Assembly: GCA_045647785.1 (NCBI GenBank)
Contig: JAZRMU010000051.1
Location: forward strand, 1 to 16,244
Source: SIG565 sp045647785
Lineage (GTDB): Bacteria > Bacillota > Clostridia > Oscillospirales > Acutalibacteraceae
Direction: 5' to 3'
Length of the DNA stretch: 16,244 nt
In this document: in pieces, positions 1 to 5,916 of the stretch
Layout of the letters: the number at the start of each line of letters is the position of its first letter
Position numbering within the stretch: the stretch's first letter is position 1
Position numbers and translations under genes: made by a program
The notes under the pieces: model-generated
Database searches by the model: none
What the model was told of the DNA's origin: nothing
What the model saw: the letters and a program-made list of their open reading frames with translations, nothing else

Positions 1-13
1 TTTTATAAATATC

Positions 14-42
14 TTTCCTTTAAAAGCGTAATGTGATATAAT
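14..42 (+). promoter_or_regulatory. Putative sigma-A promoter for the GH13 gene
   Basis: An extended -10 element TGATATAAT lies at 34-42, about 35 bases before the start codon. The -35 region at 14-19 (TTTCCT) is poor, so the promoter would rely on the extended -10. A ribosome binding site AGAGGG at 67-71 precedes the ATG at 78. The upstream gene lies outside the window, so read-through cannot be excluded. Confidence 0.5.
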
Positions 43-77
43 AACAAATATAATTCAACAATAAAAGAGGGCAAAAA

Positions 78-1727
78 ATGGCGTGGTATGACGAAGCAAT
101 ATTTTATCATATTTATCCGTTAGGGATGACGGGTGCTCCAAAACAAAATTCTTACAGTGAACCTGTGCATAGACTTAATACACTATTGCCTTGGATTCAT
201 CATATAAAAGAAATTGGATGCAATGCAATTTACATCGGACCGCTTTTTGAATCTGTCGGTCATGGCTATGAAACCACAGATTACAAAAAATTAGACAGCA
301 GACTTGGTACAAACCAAGACCTGACTAATTTTGTGTCAGAATGTCATAAGCAAGGAATCCGAGTGATTTTAGACGGTGTATTCAATCATACAGGTCGTGA
401 TTTCTTCGCATTTGAGGACATTAAACAAAACAGGGAAAATTCCCAATATAAAGACTGGTATTGTAATGTAAATTTCTATGGAAACAACTCCTTTAACGAC
501 GGTTTTTCCTATGAAAATTGGGGTGGGTATGACCTTCTTGCCAAATTAAATCAACATAACCCTGCCGTCAAAGACTATATTTGTGATGTGATTCGTTTTT
601 GGGTAAAGACATTTGATATTGACGGAATCCGTCTTGATGCGGCAGATGTTATGGACTTTGAATATATGAAGGCACTTCGCCAGGTGGCAAATGAAGTGAA
701 AAACGACTTCTGGCTTATGGGTGAAGTTATTCACGGTAATTACTCCCGTTGGGCAAATGACGGAATTCTTCACTCCGTAACAAACTATATGCTTCACAAA
801 GCCTTGTATTCCGCTCACAACGACCACAATTATTTTGAAATTGCTCATACAATCAAATATGTAAGCGATATGGTTGGAAATCGCCTGAAGCTTTACACTT
901 TTGTTGATAATCACGATGTGGAGCGTATTTATACCAAGCTTCAAGACAAATCGCATTTTGTGCCTGTGCACATTATGCTTTATACATTACCGGGTATTCC
1001 GTCAATCTATTATGGATCCGAATTCGGCATCGAAGGAAAAAAAGAACGTGGCACGGATGACTTATTAAGACCCGAACTAAACTTTGATGATTACAATGAT
1101 GCAATAAAAACTAATCCTTGCACACAACTTATTGCAACCCTTGGCAAAATTCGTCAAAACACACCTGCTCTTTGTTGCGGTGATTACAAGCAATTGGAAT
1201 TGCAAACAACTCATTTTGCTTATGAAAGAACACTTGATGGTAAATCTGTAATTATTACAGTCAACAATAGTGATTGTGATGTGAATTTGAATCTTCCTTG
1301 CGGTAATTTCGGTAAATATATTGGCGCATTGACAGGCGAACAGGTACATGTGCAAGATGGGCACATTCAGGTGCGAGTGCCTGCAAACTGCGGCGAAATT
1401 TGGATTCCTGAAGAGCTTATTAACGATAGCTTCACACCAATAAAAACAGTGAAAATAGAGAAACAACCTGAACCTGTAAAAGATGCAGAAGAAATTTCAA
1501 AAGAACCTCAAAATCCTGTGATTGCAGAAATACCGGAAGAAACGAAGGTCGAGAAGGTAACCATAGCCGCCAACAAACCATACGAGGAAATGTCGGTGGA
1601 AGAACTCCAGGAAGCAATTTTGCAAAAAATGAGAAGCAACGGTGTTGTAACTGACTATATGTTAGGCACTGTAAAGGAAAACACACATCATGGTTCTTTG
1701 GTGAATTGGGTTAAAAGCTTTAATTAA
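78..1727 (+). CDS. GH13-family alpha-glucan hydrolase (alpha-amylase/cyclomaltodextrinase-like), intracellular, with C-terminal tail
   Basis: Predicted to cleave alpha-1,4-glucosidic bonds in maltodextrins or related glucans. The classical GH13 blocks are present: DGVFNH (residues 99-104), GIRLD with nucleophile D187, GEV with acid/base E216, and FVDNHD (275-280) carrying the transition-state-stabilising aspartate. The TIM barrel spans roughly residues 1-370 and a beta-sandwich-type C domain about 370-447. There is no signal peptide (N-terminus MAWYDEAIFYHIYPLG), so the enzyme should act in the cytosol on imported oligosaccharides. From about residue 450 there is an extra ~100-residue tail: a Pro/Glu/Lys-rich linker (about 455-500), then a short predicted helical segment beginning PYEEMSVEELQ. 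No sugar transporter or regulator lies beside it. Exact substrate and subfamily cannot be set from sequence alone. The start is supported by AGAGGG seven bases upstream. Confidence 0.93.
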   Translation: MAWYDEAIFYHIYPLGMTGAPKQNSYSEPVHRLNTLLPWIHHIKEIGCNAIYIGPLFESVGHGYETTDYKKLDSRLGTNQDLTNFVSECHKQGIRVILDGVFNHTGRDFFAFEDIKQNRENSQYKDWYCNVNFYGNNSFNDGFSYENWGGYDLLAKLNQHNPAVKDYICDVIRFWVKTFDIDGIRLDAADVMDFEYMKALRQVANEVKNDFWLMGEVIHGNYSRWANDGILHSVTNYMLHKALYSAHNDHNYFEIAHTIKYVSDMVGNRLKLYTFVDNHDVERIYTKLQDKSHFVPVHIMLYTLPGIPSIYYGSEFGIEGKKERGTDDLLRPELNFDDYNDAIKTNPCTQLIATLGKIRQNTPALCCGDYKQLELQTTHFAYERTLDGKSVIITVNNSDCDVNLNLPCGNFGKYIGALTGEQVHVQDGHIQVRVPANCGEIWIPEELINDSFTPIKTVKIEKQPEPVKDAEEISKEPQNPVIAEIPEETKVEKVTIAANKPYEEMSVEELQEAILQKMRSNGVVTDYMLGTVKENTHHGSLVNWVKSFN

Positions 1728-1765
1728 AGATAAGTATACAGGCTGCAATTAAGGAAAGCAAATCG

Positions 1766-1795
1766 AATCCCCACCGAAATCGGTGGGGATTTTTC
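1766..1795 (+). terminator. Rho-independent terminator after the GH13 gene
   Basis: An 11-bp perfect stem (AATCCCCACCG 1766-1776 with CGGTGGGGATT 1781-1791) closes a four-base loop, followed by a T run to 1794. On the other strand the hairpin is not followed by a good T tract, so it serves mainly the plus-strand gene, although the minus-strand hydrolase gene also ends next to it. Confidence 0.9.
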
Positions 1796-1796
1796 A

Positions 1797-2471
1797 TCAA
1801 ATAGCATCAATTAAGGATTTAAGCTTTAGGGCGATTAAAAGGTGCCCCTCATCGTTAAAATGCAGACCATCTATAGTGTATTTTTCAAAATCCTCCGGGA
1901 TGTGAGGGTCTATACCCAAGTCGGTATAAAGGTTTAATACCTTAACATCAAATTGCTTTGCGGTTTCTATTATTGCATCTACATAATCTTTAAGGGGTTT
2001 GCCCGGCACGCGCTTGGCGGCATGTGCAGAAGGAATTAAATCGTCCACCTTGCGACGCAAGAAGCAGCGGGCGGGGGTCATAAAGATAATAGGCTTATCG
2101 GCATAGGTTTCACGCAGAAACTTCATAAGGAAATATACACCGCCGCAGAAGGTGGTGGGAATAGAGTCTCCGATTTTTCCAAATGGTGCATCTCCGTGGA
2201 TGTAATCGTTTACGCCGCCGTAGACAATAACCATATCAGCAGTAGCATCCATATCGTAAGCGCGACCGCAAAAACAAAGGTCGTACCTTGGCTTTGCGCT
2301 GGGGTATGATTGATGAGCCAAGCGGGAGCCGCTGACGCTATAGTTATTAATATCAGAAAACTCAAGCATTTCACTTATTCTATTATCGTAACGATAGTGC
2401 GGAGCGGTAACACCGACGCCTTCGGTGATGCTATCACCTAAAAAATTCACTCTAAAGCCTTTAACATTCAT
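1797..2471 (-). CDS. SGNH/GDSL-family hydrolase (esterase or lipase-like)
   Basis: A 224-residue cytoplasmic hydrolase of the SGNH superfamily, whose members remove acyl or acetyl groups from lipids, sugars or other esters. The sequence shows block I GDSITEG with nucleophile S14, the block II glycine in YSVSGSR (44-50), block III GVND (86-89) with the oxyanion asparagine, and block V DGLH (201-204) with the catalytic Asp/His pair. Length fits a single-domain member. The open frame extends 19 codons upstream, but the ATG at 2471 is preferred: AGGAGG sits 8 bases before it and the promoter -10 lies inside the longer version. There is no signal peptide or membrane segment. It is a single-gene unit with its own promoter. 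The substrate is unknown; carbohydrate deacetylation is only a guess. Confidence 0.9.
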   Translation of the reverse strand: MNVKGFRVNFLGDSITEGVGVTAPHYRYDNRISEMLEFSDINNYSVSGSRLAHQSYPSAKPRYDLCFCGRAYDMDATADMVIVYGGVNDYIHGDAPFGKIGDSIPTTFCGGVYFLMKFLRETYADKPIIFMTPARCFLRRKVDDLIPSAHAAKRVPGKPLKDYVDAIIETAKQFDVKVLNLYTDLGIDPHIPEDFEKYTIDGLHFNDEGHLLIALKLKSLIDAI

Positions 2472-2499
2472 TCTTACAACCTCCTGACAAGATTTGTTA

Positions 2500-2528
2500 A
2501 TAATAACACAAAAAAAGCATAATATCAA
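2500..2528 (-). promoter_or_regulatory. Sigma-A promoter for the SGNH hydrolase gene
   Basis: On the minus strand, TTGATA (2523-2528) and TATTAT (2500-2505) are separated by 17 bases. The predicted transcript starts near 2493, just ahead of the AGGAGG site. This supports the internal ATG at 2471 as the true start. Confidence 0.75.
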
Positions 2529-2608
2529 GTTTTTCCGCTTTATAATAAATATCCGAGTGATATTAGAGCATTCGGGTAGTTAAAGCAGGTTGCTTTCGTG
2601 CGGATAAT

Positions 2609-2640
2609 AAAAATTCATCCCCTCGGTTTTGCCGAGGGGG
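2609..2640 (-). terminator. Terminator of the 76-residue gene
   Basis: On the minus strand, CCCCTCGG pairs with CCGAGGGG (8 bp, arms at 2632-2639 and 2619-2626) around a five-base loop. ATGAA and a T run (2609-2613) follow. It sits directly after the stop codon at 2647. The T tract starts a few bases late, so efficiency is uncertain. Confidence 0.65.
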
Positions 2641-2646
2641 GTGAAT

Positions 2647-2877
2647 TTACGCTTGATTTGTGTTCTCGGCTTCTGCCTCGGCCTTTTCGAGGGCGATTTC
2701 GAGTACATGGCGGTAAATTCCGCCAAATTCGGAATTGGCCTTCTCCAGAGCCTCGGCAGAGAGCCTGCCTTTTTTGTGCTGCTCACACAGCTTCTTTGCT
2801 TTTTTCTCAAGTCGAGAAAACTCGCGGTTGATGTTCCCTATCGCCATTGCGGCGGTGGGGTCGTTGTAATAGCCCAT
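2647..2877 (-). CDS. Small protein of unknown function, charged and helical (76 aa)
   Basis: Not recognised as a named family. The product begins MGYYNDPTAAMAIGNINREF and continues as a Lys/Glu-rich, probably helical chain (residues 15-72) with many heptad-compatible Leu/Ala positions, ending in an acidic Ala/Glu stretch. It has no signal peptide, membrane segment or catalytic motif; one cysteine (C31). The open frame could begin 14 codons upstream, but the ATG at 2877 has an ideal AGGAGG seven bases before it. A consensus-quality promoter, a long leader and a following hairpin make this a real single-gene unit rather than a chance frame. Antisense frames over the same bases lack such signals. 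The long structured leader suggests controlled expression. Function is unknown; it could be a small regulatory or scaffold protein. Confidence 0.82.
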   Translation of the reverse strand: MGYYNDPTAAMAIGNINREFSRLEKKAKKLCEQHKKGRLSAEALEKANSEFGGIYRHVLEIALEKAEAEAENTNQA

Positions 2878-3012
2878 AATTCTACCTCCTATATTCTGTT
2901 TTGTACAGGAAGGCAACAAAAAAGCCTACCCTGCAAATGGGCAGAATTTTCCCTTGGAAAACTCTATCCTTTGCAAAATAAGCTGAAAAAATTTAGACTA
3001 TTTTGTTTTGTA
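2878..3012 (-). promoter_or_regulatory. Long structured 5' leader with attenuator-like hairpins (candidate cis-regulatory RNA)
   Basis: The promoter at 3019-3047 predicts a leader of about 135 bases before the 76-residue gene. On the minus strand it can form a hairpin CTGCCC/GGGTAG (2939-2944 with 2926-2931) followed two bases later by six Ts (2918-2923), which resembles an intrinsic terminator. The loop of that hairpin (ATTTGCA) can instead pair with an upstream TTTGCAAAGG-type segment (2968-2974), enclosing an inner stem TTTTCC/GGAAAA (2956-2961 with 2947-2952). These pairings are mutually exclusive, as in attenuators and riboswitches. No known riboswitch class was recognised. The structure is inferred by eye. 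Confidence 0.45.
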
Positions 3013-3018
3013 GACGAT

Positions 3019-3047
3019 ATAATAACACAAAATAAAATATTTGTCAA
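3019..3047 (-). promoter_or_regulatory. Strong sigma-A promoter for the 76-residue gene
   Basis: On the minus strand, a perfect TTGACA (3042-3047) and TATTAT (3019-3024) are separated by 17 bases. It faces away from, and nearly abuts, the promoter of the HD hydrolase gene. Confidence 0.8.
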
Positions 3048-3050
3048 CAC

Positions 3051-3079
3051 TTTAATTTATAATTATTTTATGTTATACT
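3051..3079 (+). promoter_or_regulatory. Putative promoter for the HD hydrolase gene
   Basis: An extended -10 TGTTATACT (3071-3079) has a weak -35 TTTAAT (3051-3056) at 17-base spacing. The predicted start near 3086 would leave only about 11 leader bases and would cut into the GGTGAGGTGA ribosome binding region (3083-3092), so the actual start may lie slightly earlier. Confidence 0.45.
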
Positions 3080-3096
3080 TTAGGTGAGGTGATTTT

Positions 3097-3528
3097 ATGA
3101 TTTATACCGAAAGCACAAAAAAGGCTTTGTGCCTTTGCTTTGAGGCGCATAAGAAGCAGAAGGATAAAAGCGGTATGCCCTATGTTTTTCATCCGTTTCA
3201 TTTAGCCGAGCAGATGCAGACAGAGGAAACAACAGTTGTAGCGCTTCTGCACGATGTGATTGAGGATACAAATCTCACATTTGACGATTTGCGAAAAGAG
3301 GGCTTTAGCGAGCCGATTATTGAGGCGATAGGACTGTTGACCCATGAAAAGGGTGTAGATTATAAAGCGTATGTTAAAAAAATCAAGGAAAATCCGATAG
3401 CGAGGGCTGTTAAGCTTGCAGACCTTAAACACAATTCGGATTTATCCAGATTAAACGAAATAACCGACGAAGCACTCGGCAGGCGCAAAAAATATTTAGA
3501 GGCGCTGGAAATTCTCGAAAACGAATAA
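3097..3528 (+). CDS. RelA/SpoT-type HD-domain hydrolase, possible small alarmone hydrolase
   Basis: A 143-residue single HD domain resembling the (p)ppGpp hydrolase half of RelA/SpoT and the stand-alone Mesh1-like enzymes, which remove the 3' pyrophosphate of alarmones. Motifs follow in the expected order: AHKKQ..GMPYVFHP with H32, the HD signature ALLHDVIEDTN (H52, D53, E56, D57) and VKLADLKHN (D109, N113), the metal and substrate residues of this family. There is no synthetase, TGS or ACT domain, so it is not a full-length Rel. It has a single-gene arrangement: its own promoter, a GGTGAGGTGA ribosome binding site and a terminator shared with luxS. Substrate specificity is inferred from motif similarity; related small HD proteins may act on other nucleotides. 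Confidence 0.85.
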   Translation: MIYTESTKKALCLCFEAHKKQKDKSGMPYVFHPFHLAEQMQTEETTVVALLHDVIEDTNLTFDDLRKEGFSEPIIEAIGLLTHEKGVDYKAYVKKIKENPIARAVKLADLKHNSDLSRLNEITDEALGRRKKYLEALEILENE

Positions 3529-3530
3529 TA

Positions 3531-3563
3531 AAAAAGCCTAACACCGAGAGGGTTAGGCTTTTT
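3531..3563. terminator. Bidirectional terminator between the HD hydrolase gene and luxS
   Basis: A perfect 12-bp stem (AAAAAGCCTAAC 3531-3542 with GTTAGGCTTTTT 3552-3563) closes a nine-base loop. A/T ends on both sides give a T tract in either direction, fitting two convergent genes that stop at 3528 and 3565. Confidence 0.93.
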
Positions 3564-3564
3564 C

Positions 3565-4032
3565 TTATTCGGGATATATAAGCTGCGGATTAGTGCACAA
3601 GGCTTCTTTATATTTTTTAATATAGTATTTAGCCATATTTAAATTTTGTTCGCTATAGTTTCCGCATTCTATAGCGGTAGCCCCCGGAATTTCGCCCGAA
3701 AAATCGAGCACGAAATCGCACATATCAAGCACCAGCGGCAGCACTTGCTCGCTTGATAAATCGCCAAACATAACAAGGTAACAGCCTGTGCGGCAACCCA
3801 TAGGTCCAAAATAGACGATATTATCCTTGCTGTCGCTGTTGCGCAGATAGGTGGCACAAAGGTGCTCTATGGTGTGTAGCGCGGGGGTATCGACTACCGG
3901 CTCGCGGTTGGGGGCGGTGAGTCGCATATCAAAGGTTGTAACCGTAACGCCGTTTTTTTGATCCTTGCGCGATACATATAAGCCCGACTCCAGTTTCAGG
4001 TGATTTATTCTAAAGCTTTCTATTCTATTCAT
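3565..4032 (-). CDS. luxS: S-ribosylhomocysteine lyase (LuxS)
   Basis: Converts S-ribosylhomocysteine to homocysteine and DPD, the precursor of autoinducer-2, in the activated methyl cycle; a cytoplasmic metalloenzyme that acts as a homodimer. All landmarks are present: HTIEH (H53, E56, H57) and the IECGNY cysteine C123 as metal ligands, and the catalytic cysteine C84 in GCRTGCYL. The length of 155 residues is normal. The frame extends ten codons further upstream, but the ATG at 4032 follows GGAGGGG at a suitable distance and gives the family-typical N-terminus MNRIESFRINH. The other methyl-cycle genes (pfs/mtnN, metH, cysK) are not adjacent, so it appears to be a single-gene unit. I see no convincing promoter upstream beyond AT-rich sequence with TATGATAAT-like bases. 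Confidence 0.97.
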   Translation of the reverse strand: MNRIESFRINHLKLESGLYVSRKDQKNGVTVTTFDMRLTAPNREPVVDTPALHTIEHLCATYLRNSDSKDNIVYFGPMGCRTGCYLVMFGDLSSEQVLPLVLDMCDFVLDFSGEIPGATAIECGNYSEQNLNMAKYYIKKYKEALCTNPQLIYPE

Positions 4033-4088
4033 ATTACCCCTCCGTTTTTTATATATTATCATAAAAAGCTTCCAAAAGCAAATAAATG

Positions 4089-4117
4089 TTACAAAAATAG
4101 GCCTATCATGCTAAAAT
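4089..4117 (+). promoter_or_regulatory. Putative sigma-A promoter for the 79-residue membrane protein gene
   Basis: TTACAA (4089-4094) and TAAAAT (4112-4117) are separated by 17 bases, 36 bases before the chosen ATG. Confidence 0.6.
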
Positions 4118-4153
4118 GAGTGTATACAAATTTTGGTTTAGGTGGTGAAAAAT

Positions 4154-4393
4154 ATGGAGGCATTAAAAAAGTATTTTCCCTTCGCTTTTAAGGAGAAAAA
4201 GGATGTAGCCGCTTTGGTTATCAGCATAATCCTTCATATTGTAGTAGGTGCGGTGCTGGGAATTGTTGCATCTCTTGTAACCTGGATACCTCTTATCGGC
4301 TGGCTTGTAGGTGCTGTAATGGGACTTGTTGATTTATACATTTCCATAAGCCTCGTTTTAGCCGTGCTTGACTATTTAAAAATTCTTAAATAG
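4154..4393 (+). CDS. Small two-helix membrane protein of unknown function (79 aa)
   Basis: Not assigned to a named family. After a charged N-terminal stretch (MEALKKYFPFAFKEKKD) there are two hydrophobic segments, about residues 18-43 and 45-73, joined by a short WIPLIGW turn. This predicts a hairpin in the cytoplasmic membrane with little exposed mass. The frame can also begin at a GTG at 4142, but the bases AGGTGGTG (4140-4147) serve better as the ribosome binding site for the ATG at 4154, so that start was chosen. It has its own promoter and a strong terminator, hence a single-gene unit. The segments are rich in Gly, Val and Ile, as in many uncharacterised small clostridial membrane proteins. 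No function is proposed. Confidence 0.8.
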   Translation: MEALKKYFPFAFKEKKDVAALVISIILHIVVGAVLGIVASLVTWIPLIGWLVGAVMGLVDLYISISLVLAVLDYLKILK

Positions 4394-4401
4394 AGAAAAT
4401 G

Positions 4402-4432
4402 AGACCGTACTCGAAAGAGTACGGTCTTTTTT
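4402..4432 (+). terminator. Rho-independent terminator with GAAA tetraloop
   Basis: AGACCGTACTC (4402-4412) pairs perfectly with GAGTACGGTCT (4417-4427) around a GAAA loop, followed by six Ts to 4432. The stop codon of the convergent MATE gene (4431-4433) overlaps the T tract, so the hairpin may also help end that transcript. Confidence 0.93.
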
Positions 4433-5801
4433 ATGCCAATTCCTTTTCGCTTCGGATTTTTTTAATCCATTTGCCGCTTTTTAGCCTTATTACGCACCAT
4501 ACTGCCTTTAGTACCTGGTCGAATTTCAAGGCGAAGTAAATCCAAAAGGCGGGCAGGTGGAAAACTAATCCTGCTAAAATTCCAAGTGGTAGCGCTGCCA
4601 CCCATAAGAATATATTATCGGTAAGCATGAGCATTTTTGTGTCGCCGCCGCCACGCAGCACGCCCTTGGTCATAATAGAGTTTGCTGCCTGGAAAACGAT
4701 AATGATGCTGATTGAAAGCATAAGCTCGCGGGCTATGCTTTTTGCATTTTCCGTGAGGGTGTAGGCGTTTATCATCGGCTCGCTTATCAGCATTATAATG
4801 GTGGCGGCTACAATGCCAAAGAAAATGCCAAGTCCCAAAAATGCATAGCCTTGGCGGTGAGCCTTTTCTCGGTCGCCCTCGCCGAGTGTATAGCCCGTTA
4901 CAATAGCGCCCGACTGCGAGAAGCCCTGGGTAAACACCGAGCTTAATTGCTGTGTTACGGTGGTAACTGCATTAGCGGCAACAAAGTCTTCGCCCAGCCT
5001 GCCTATGACCATAGCTACCGAATTATTGCCGAGTGCTAAAATTCCGTCGCTTATAAGTACGGGAATACTGATTCTTATATATTCTCGCCACAGTACGCCA
5101 ACGGGGCAGAATATATCGCGTATGCGGTAGCCGATTTTTTTATCCTTAAAAAACAGAAATCCGCAAATGACGGAAAATTCGAAAACGCGGGCAATCAGTG
5201 TGCCGAGGGCTGCACCCGCAACACCCATTTTGGGGGCACCTAGCTTGCCGAAAATAAACACATAGTTAGCCCCTACATTCACAAAAAATGCGGCAATAGA
5301 GGTATATAGCGGAATGTGCACCTGATTTATATTGCGAAGCACAATGGTGCAGGTAACCGAGAGACCTAAAAACAGGTAGGTTGCAACCGAATATTTAAGG
5401 TATTGTATACCGAAAAGTATAATTCCGCTTTCATTTGTATAAATTTGCATAATGAGGCGGGGAATAATGGCGGTTGCAAGAGAGAAGGCGAGAGCTAGAG
5501 CTATGCAAAGCCGAAGCATAATAGTAACGGTTTTTTTAAGCGAGGATTTATCACCCATACCAAAATAGCGGGCAACGAGCACCGATGCGCCCATACCGAT
5601 ACCCATACAAAAAATATGAAAAATATTAATAAATTGGTTGGCAAGAGATACGGCAGAAAATGCGGTTTGTCCCACTCTTCCCACCATAATGGTATCCATC
5701 ATATTAACACCTGTGGTAATAAGTCCCTGAAGTGCTATGGGTATTGCAATTTTAAGCACCTTCAAATAGAATGCCTTATCCTTTATGATTAAACTGTGCA
5801 T
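4431..5801 (-). CDS. MATE-family multidrug/cation efflux transporter
   Basis: A 456-residue membrane protein of the multidrug and toxic compound extrusion family, which exports cationic drugs or metabolites in exchange for Na+ or H+. The sequence shows about twelve hydrophobic segments in two homologous halves. Family-typical features include the N-terminal IAIPIALQGLITTGVNMMDTI segment with MVGR following, a second-half start RISIPVLISDGILALGNNSV, and the 'FSQSGAIVTGYTLGEGDREKAH' type loop. Length is normal. The predicted start at 5801 follows a GAAGG site about ten bases upstream. It is transcribed divergently from a DMT transporter gene with an intergenic space of 115 bases, where both promoters sit. 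Substrate cannot be told from sequence; no adjacent regulator is present. Confidence 0.94.
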   Translation of the reverse strand: MHSLIIKDKAFYLKVLKIAIPIALQGLITTGVNMMDTIMVGRVGQTAFSAVSLANQFINIFHIFCMGIGMGASVLVARYFGMGDKSSLKKTVTIMLRLCIALALAFSLATAIIPRLIMQIYTNESGIILFGIQYLKYSVATYLFLGLSVTCTIVLRNINQVHIPLYTSIAAFFVNVGANYVFIFGKLGAPKMGVAGAALGTLIARVFEFSVICGFLFFKDKKIGYRIRDIFCPVGVLWREYIRISIPVLISDGILALGNNSVAMVIGRLGEDFVAANAVTTVTQQLSSVFTQGFSQSGAIVTGYTLGEGDREKAHRQGYAFLGLGIFFGIVAATIIMLISEPMINAYTLTENAKSIARELMLSISIIIVFQAANSIMTKGVLRGGGDTKMLMLTDNIFLWVAALPLGILAGLVFHLPAFWIYFALKFDQVLKAVWCVIRLKSGKWIKKIRSEKELA

Positions 5802-5831
5802 TTAATGAGCCTTCTTTCGTTAACAACCTAC

Positions 5832-5860
5832 AGTATACCACATTTTTCTAAAAATGTCTT
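5832..5860 (-). promoter_or_regulatory. Putative promoter for the MATE gene
   Basis: On the minus strand an extended -10 TGGTATACT (TATACT at 5832-5837) has a partial -35 AAGACA (5855-5860) 17 bases upstream. Its -35 box overlaps that of the divergent DMT promoter. Confidence 0.6.
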
Positions 5861-5887
5861 GTATTTTTAAAGGGCTGATGCTATAAT
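5859..5887 (+). promoter_or_regulatory. Promoter for the DMT transporter gene
   Basis: TTGTAT (5859-5864) and TATAAT (5882-5887, preceded by TGC as an extended -10) are separated by 17 bases. The predicted transcript starts near 5894, which excludes the upstream TTG at 5890 as start codon. Confidence 0.7.
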
Positions 5888-5916
5888 TTTTGAGGATTTT
5901 GAAAGGGGGCTTTCCG

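Noticed and set aside
546..971. A long minus-strand open frame inside the GH13 gene
   Set aside because: It is antisense to conserved GH13 motifs, and its product shows no domain or start signals.
2629..3087. A 152-codon plus-strand open frame covering the 76-residue gene and its leader
   Set aside because: It has no ribosome binding site, lies antisense to a gene with promoter, AGGAGG and terminator, and its translation is a low-complexity mixture without a recognisable domain.
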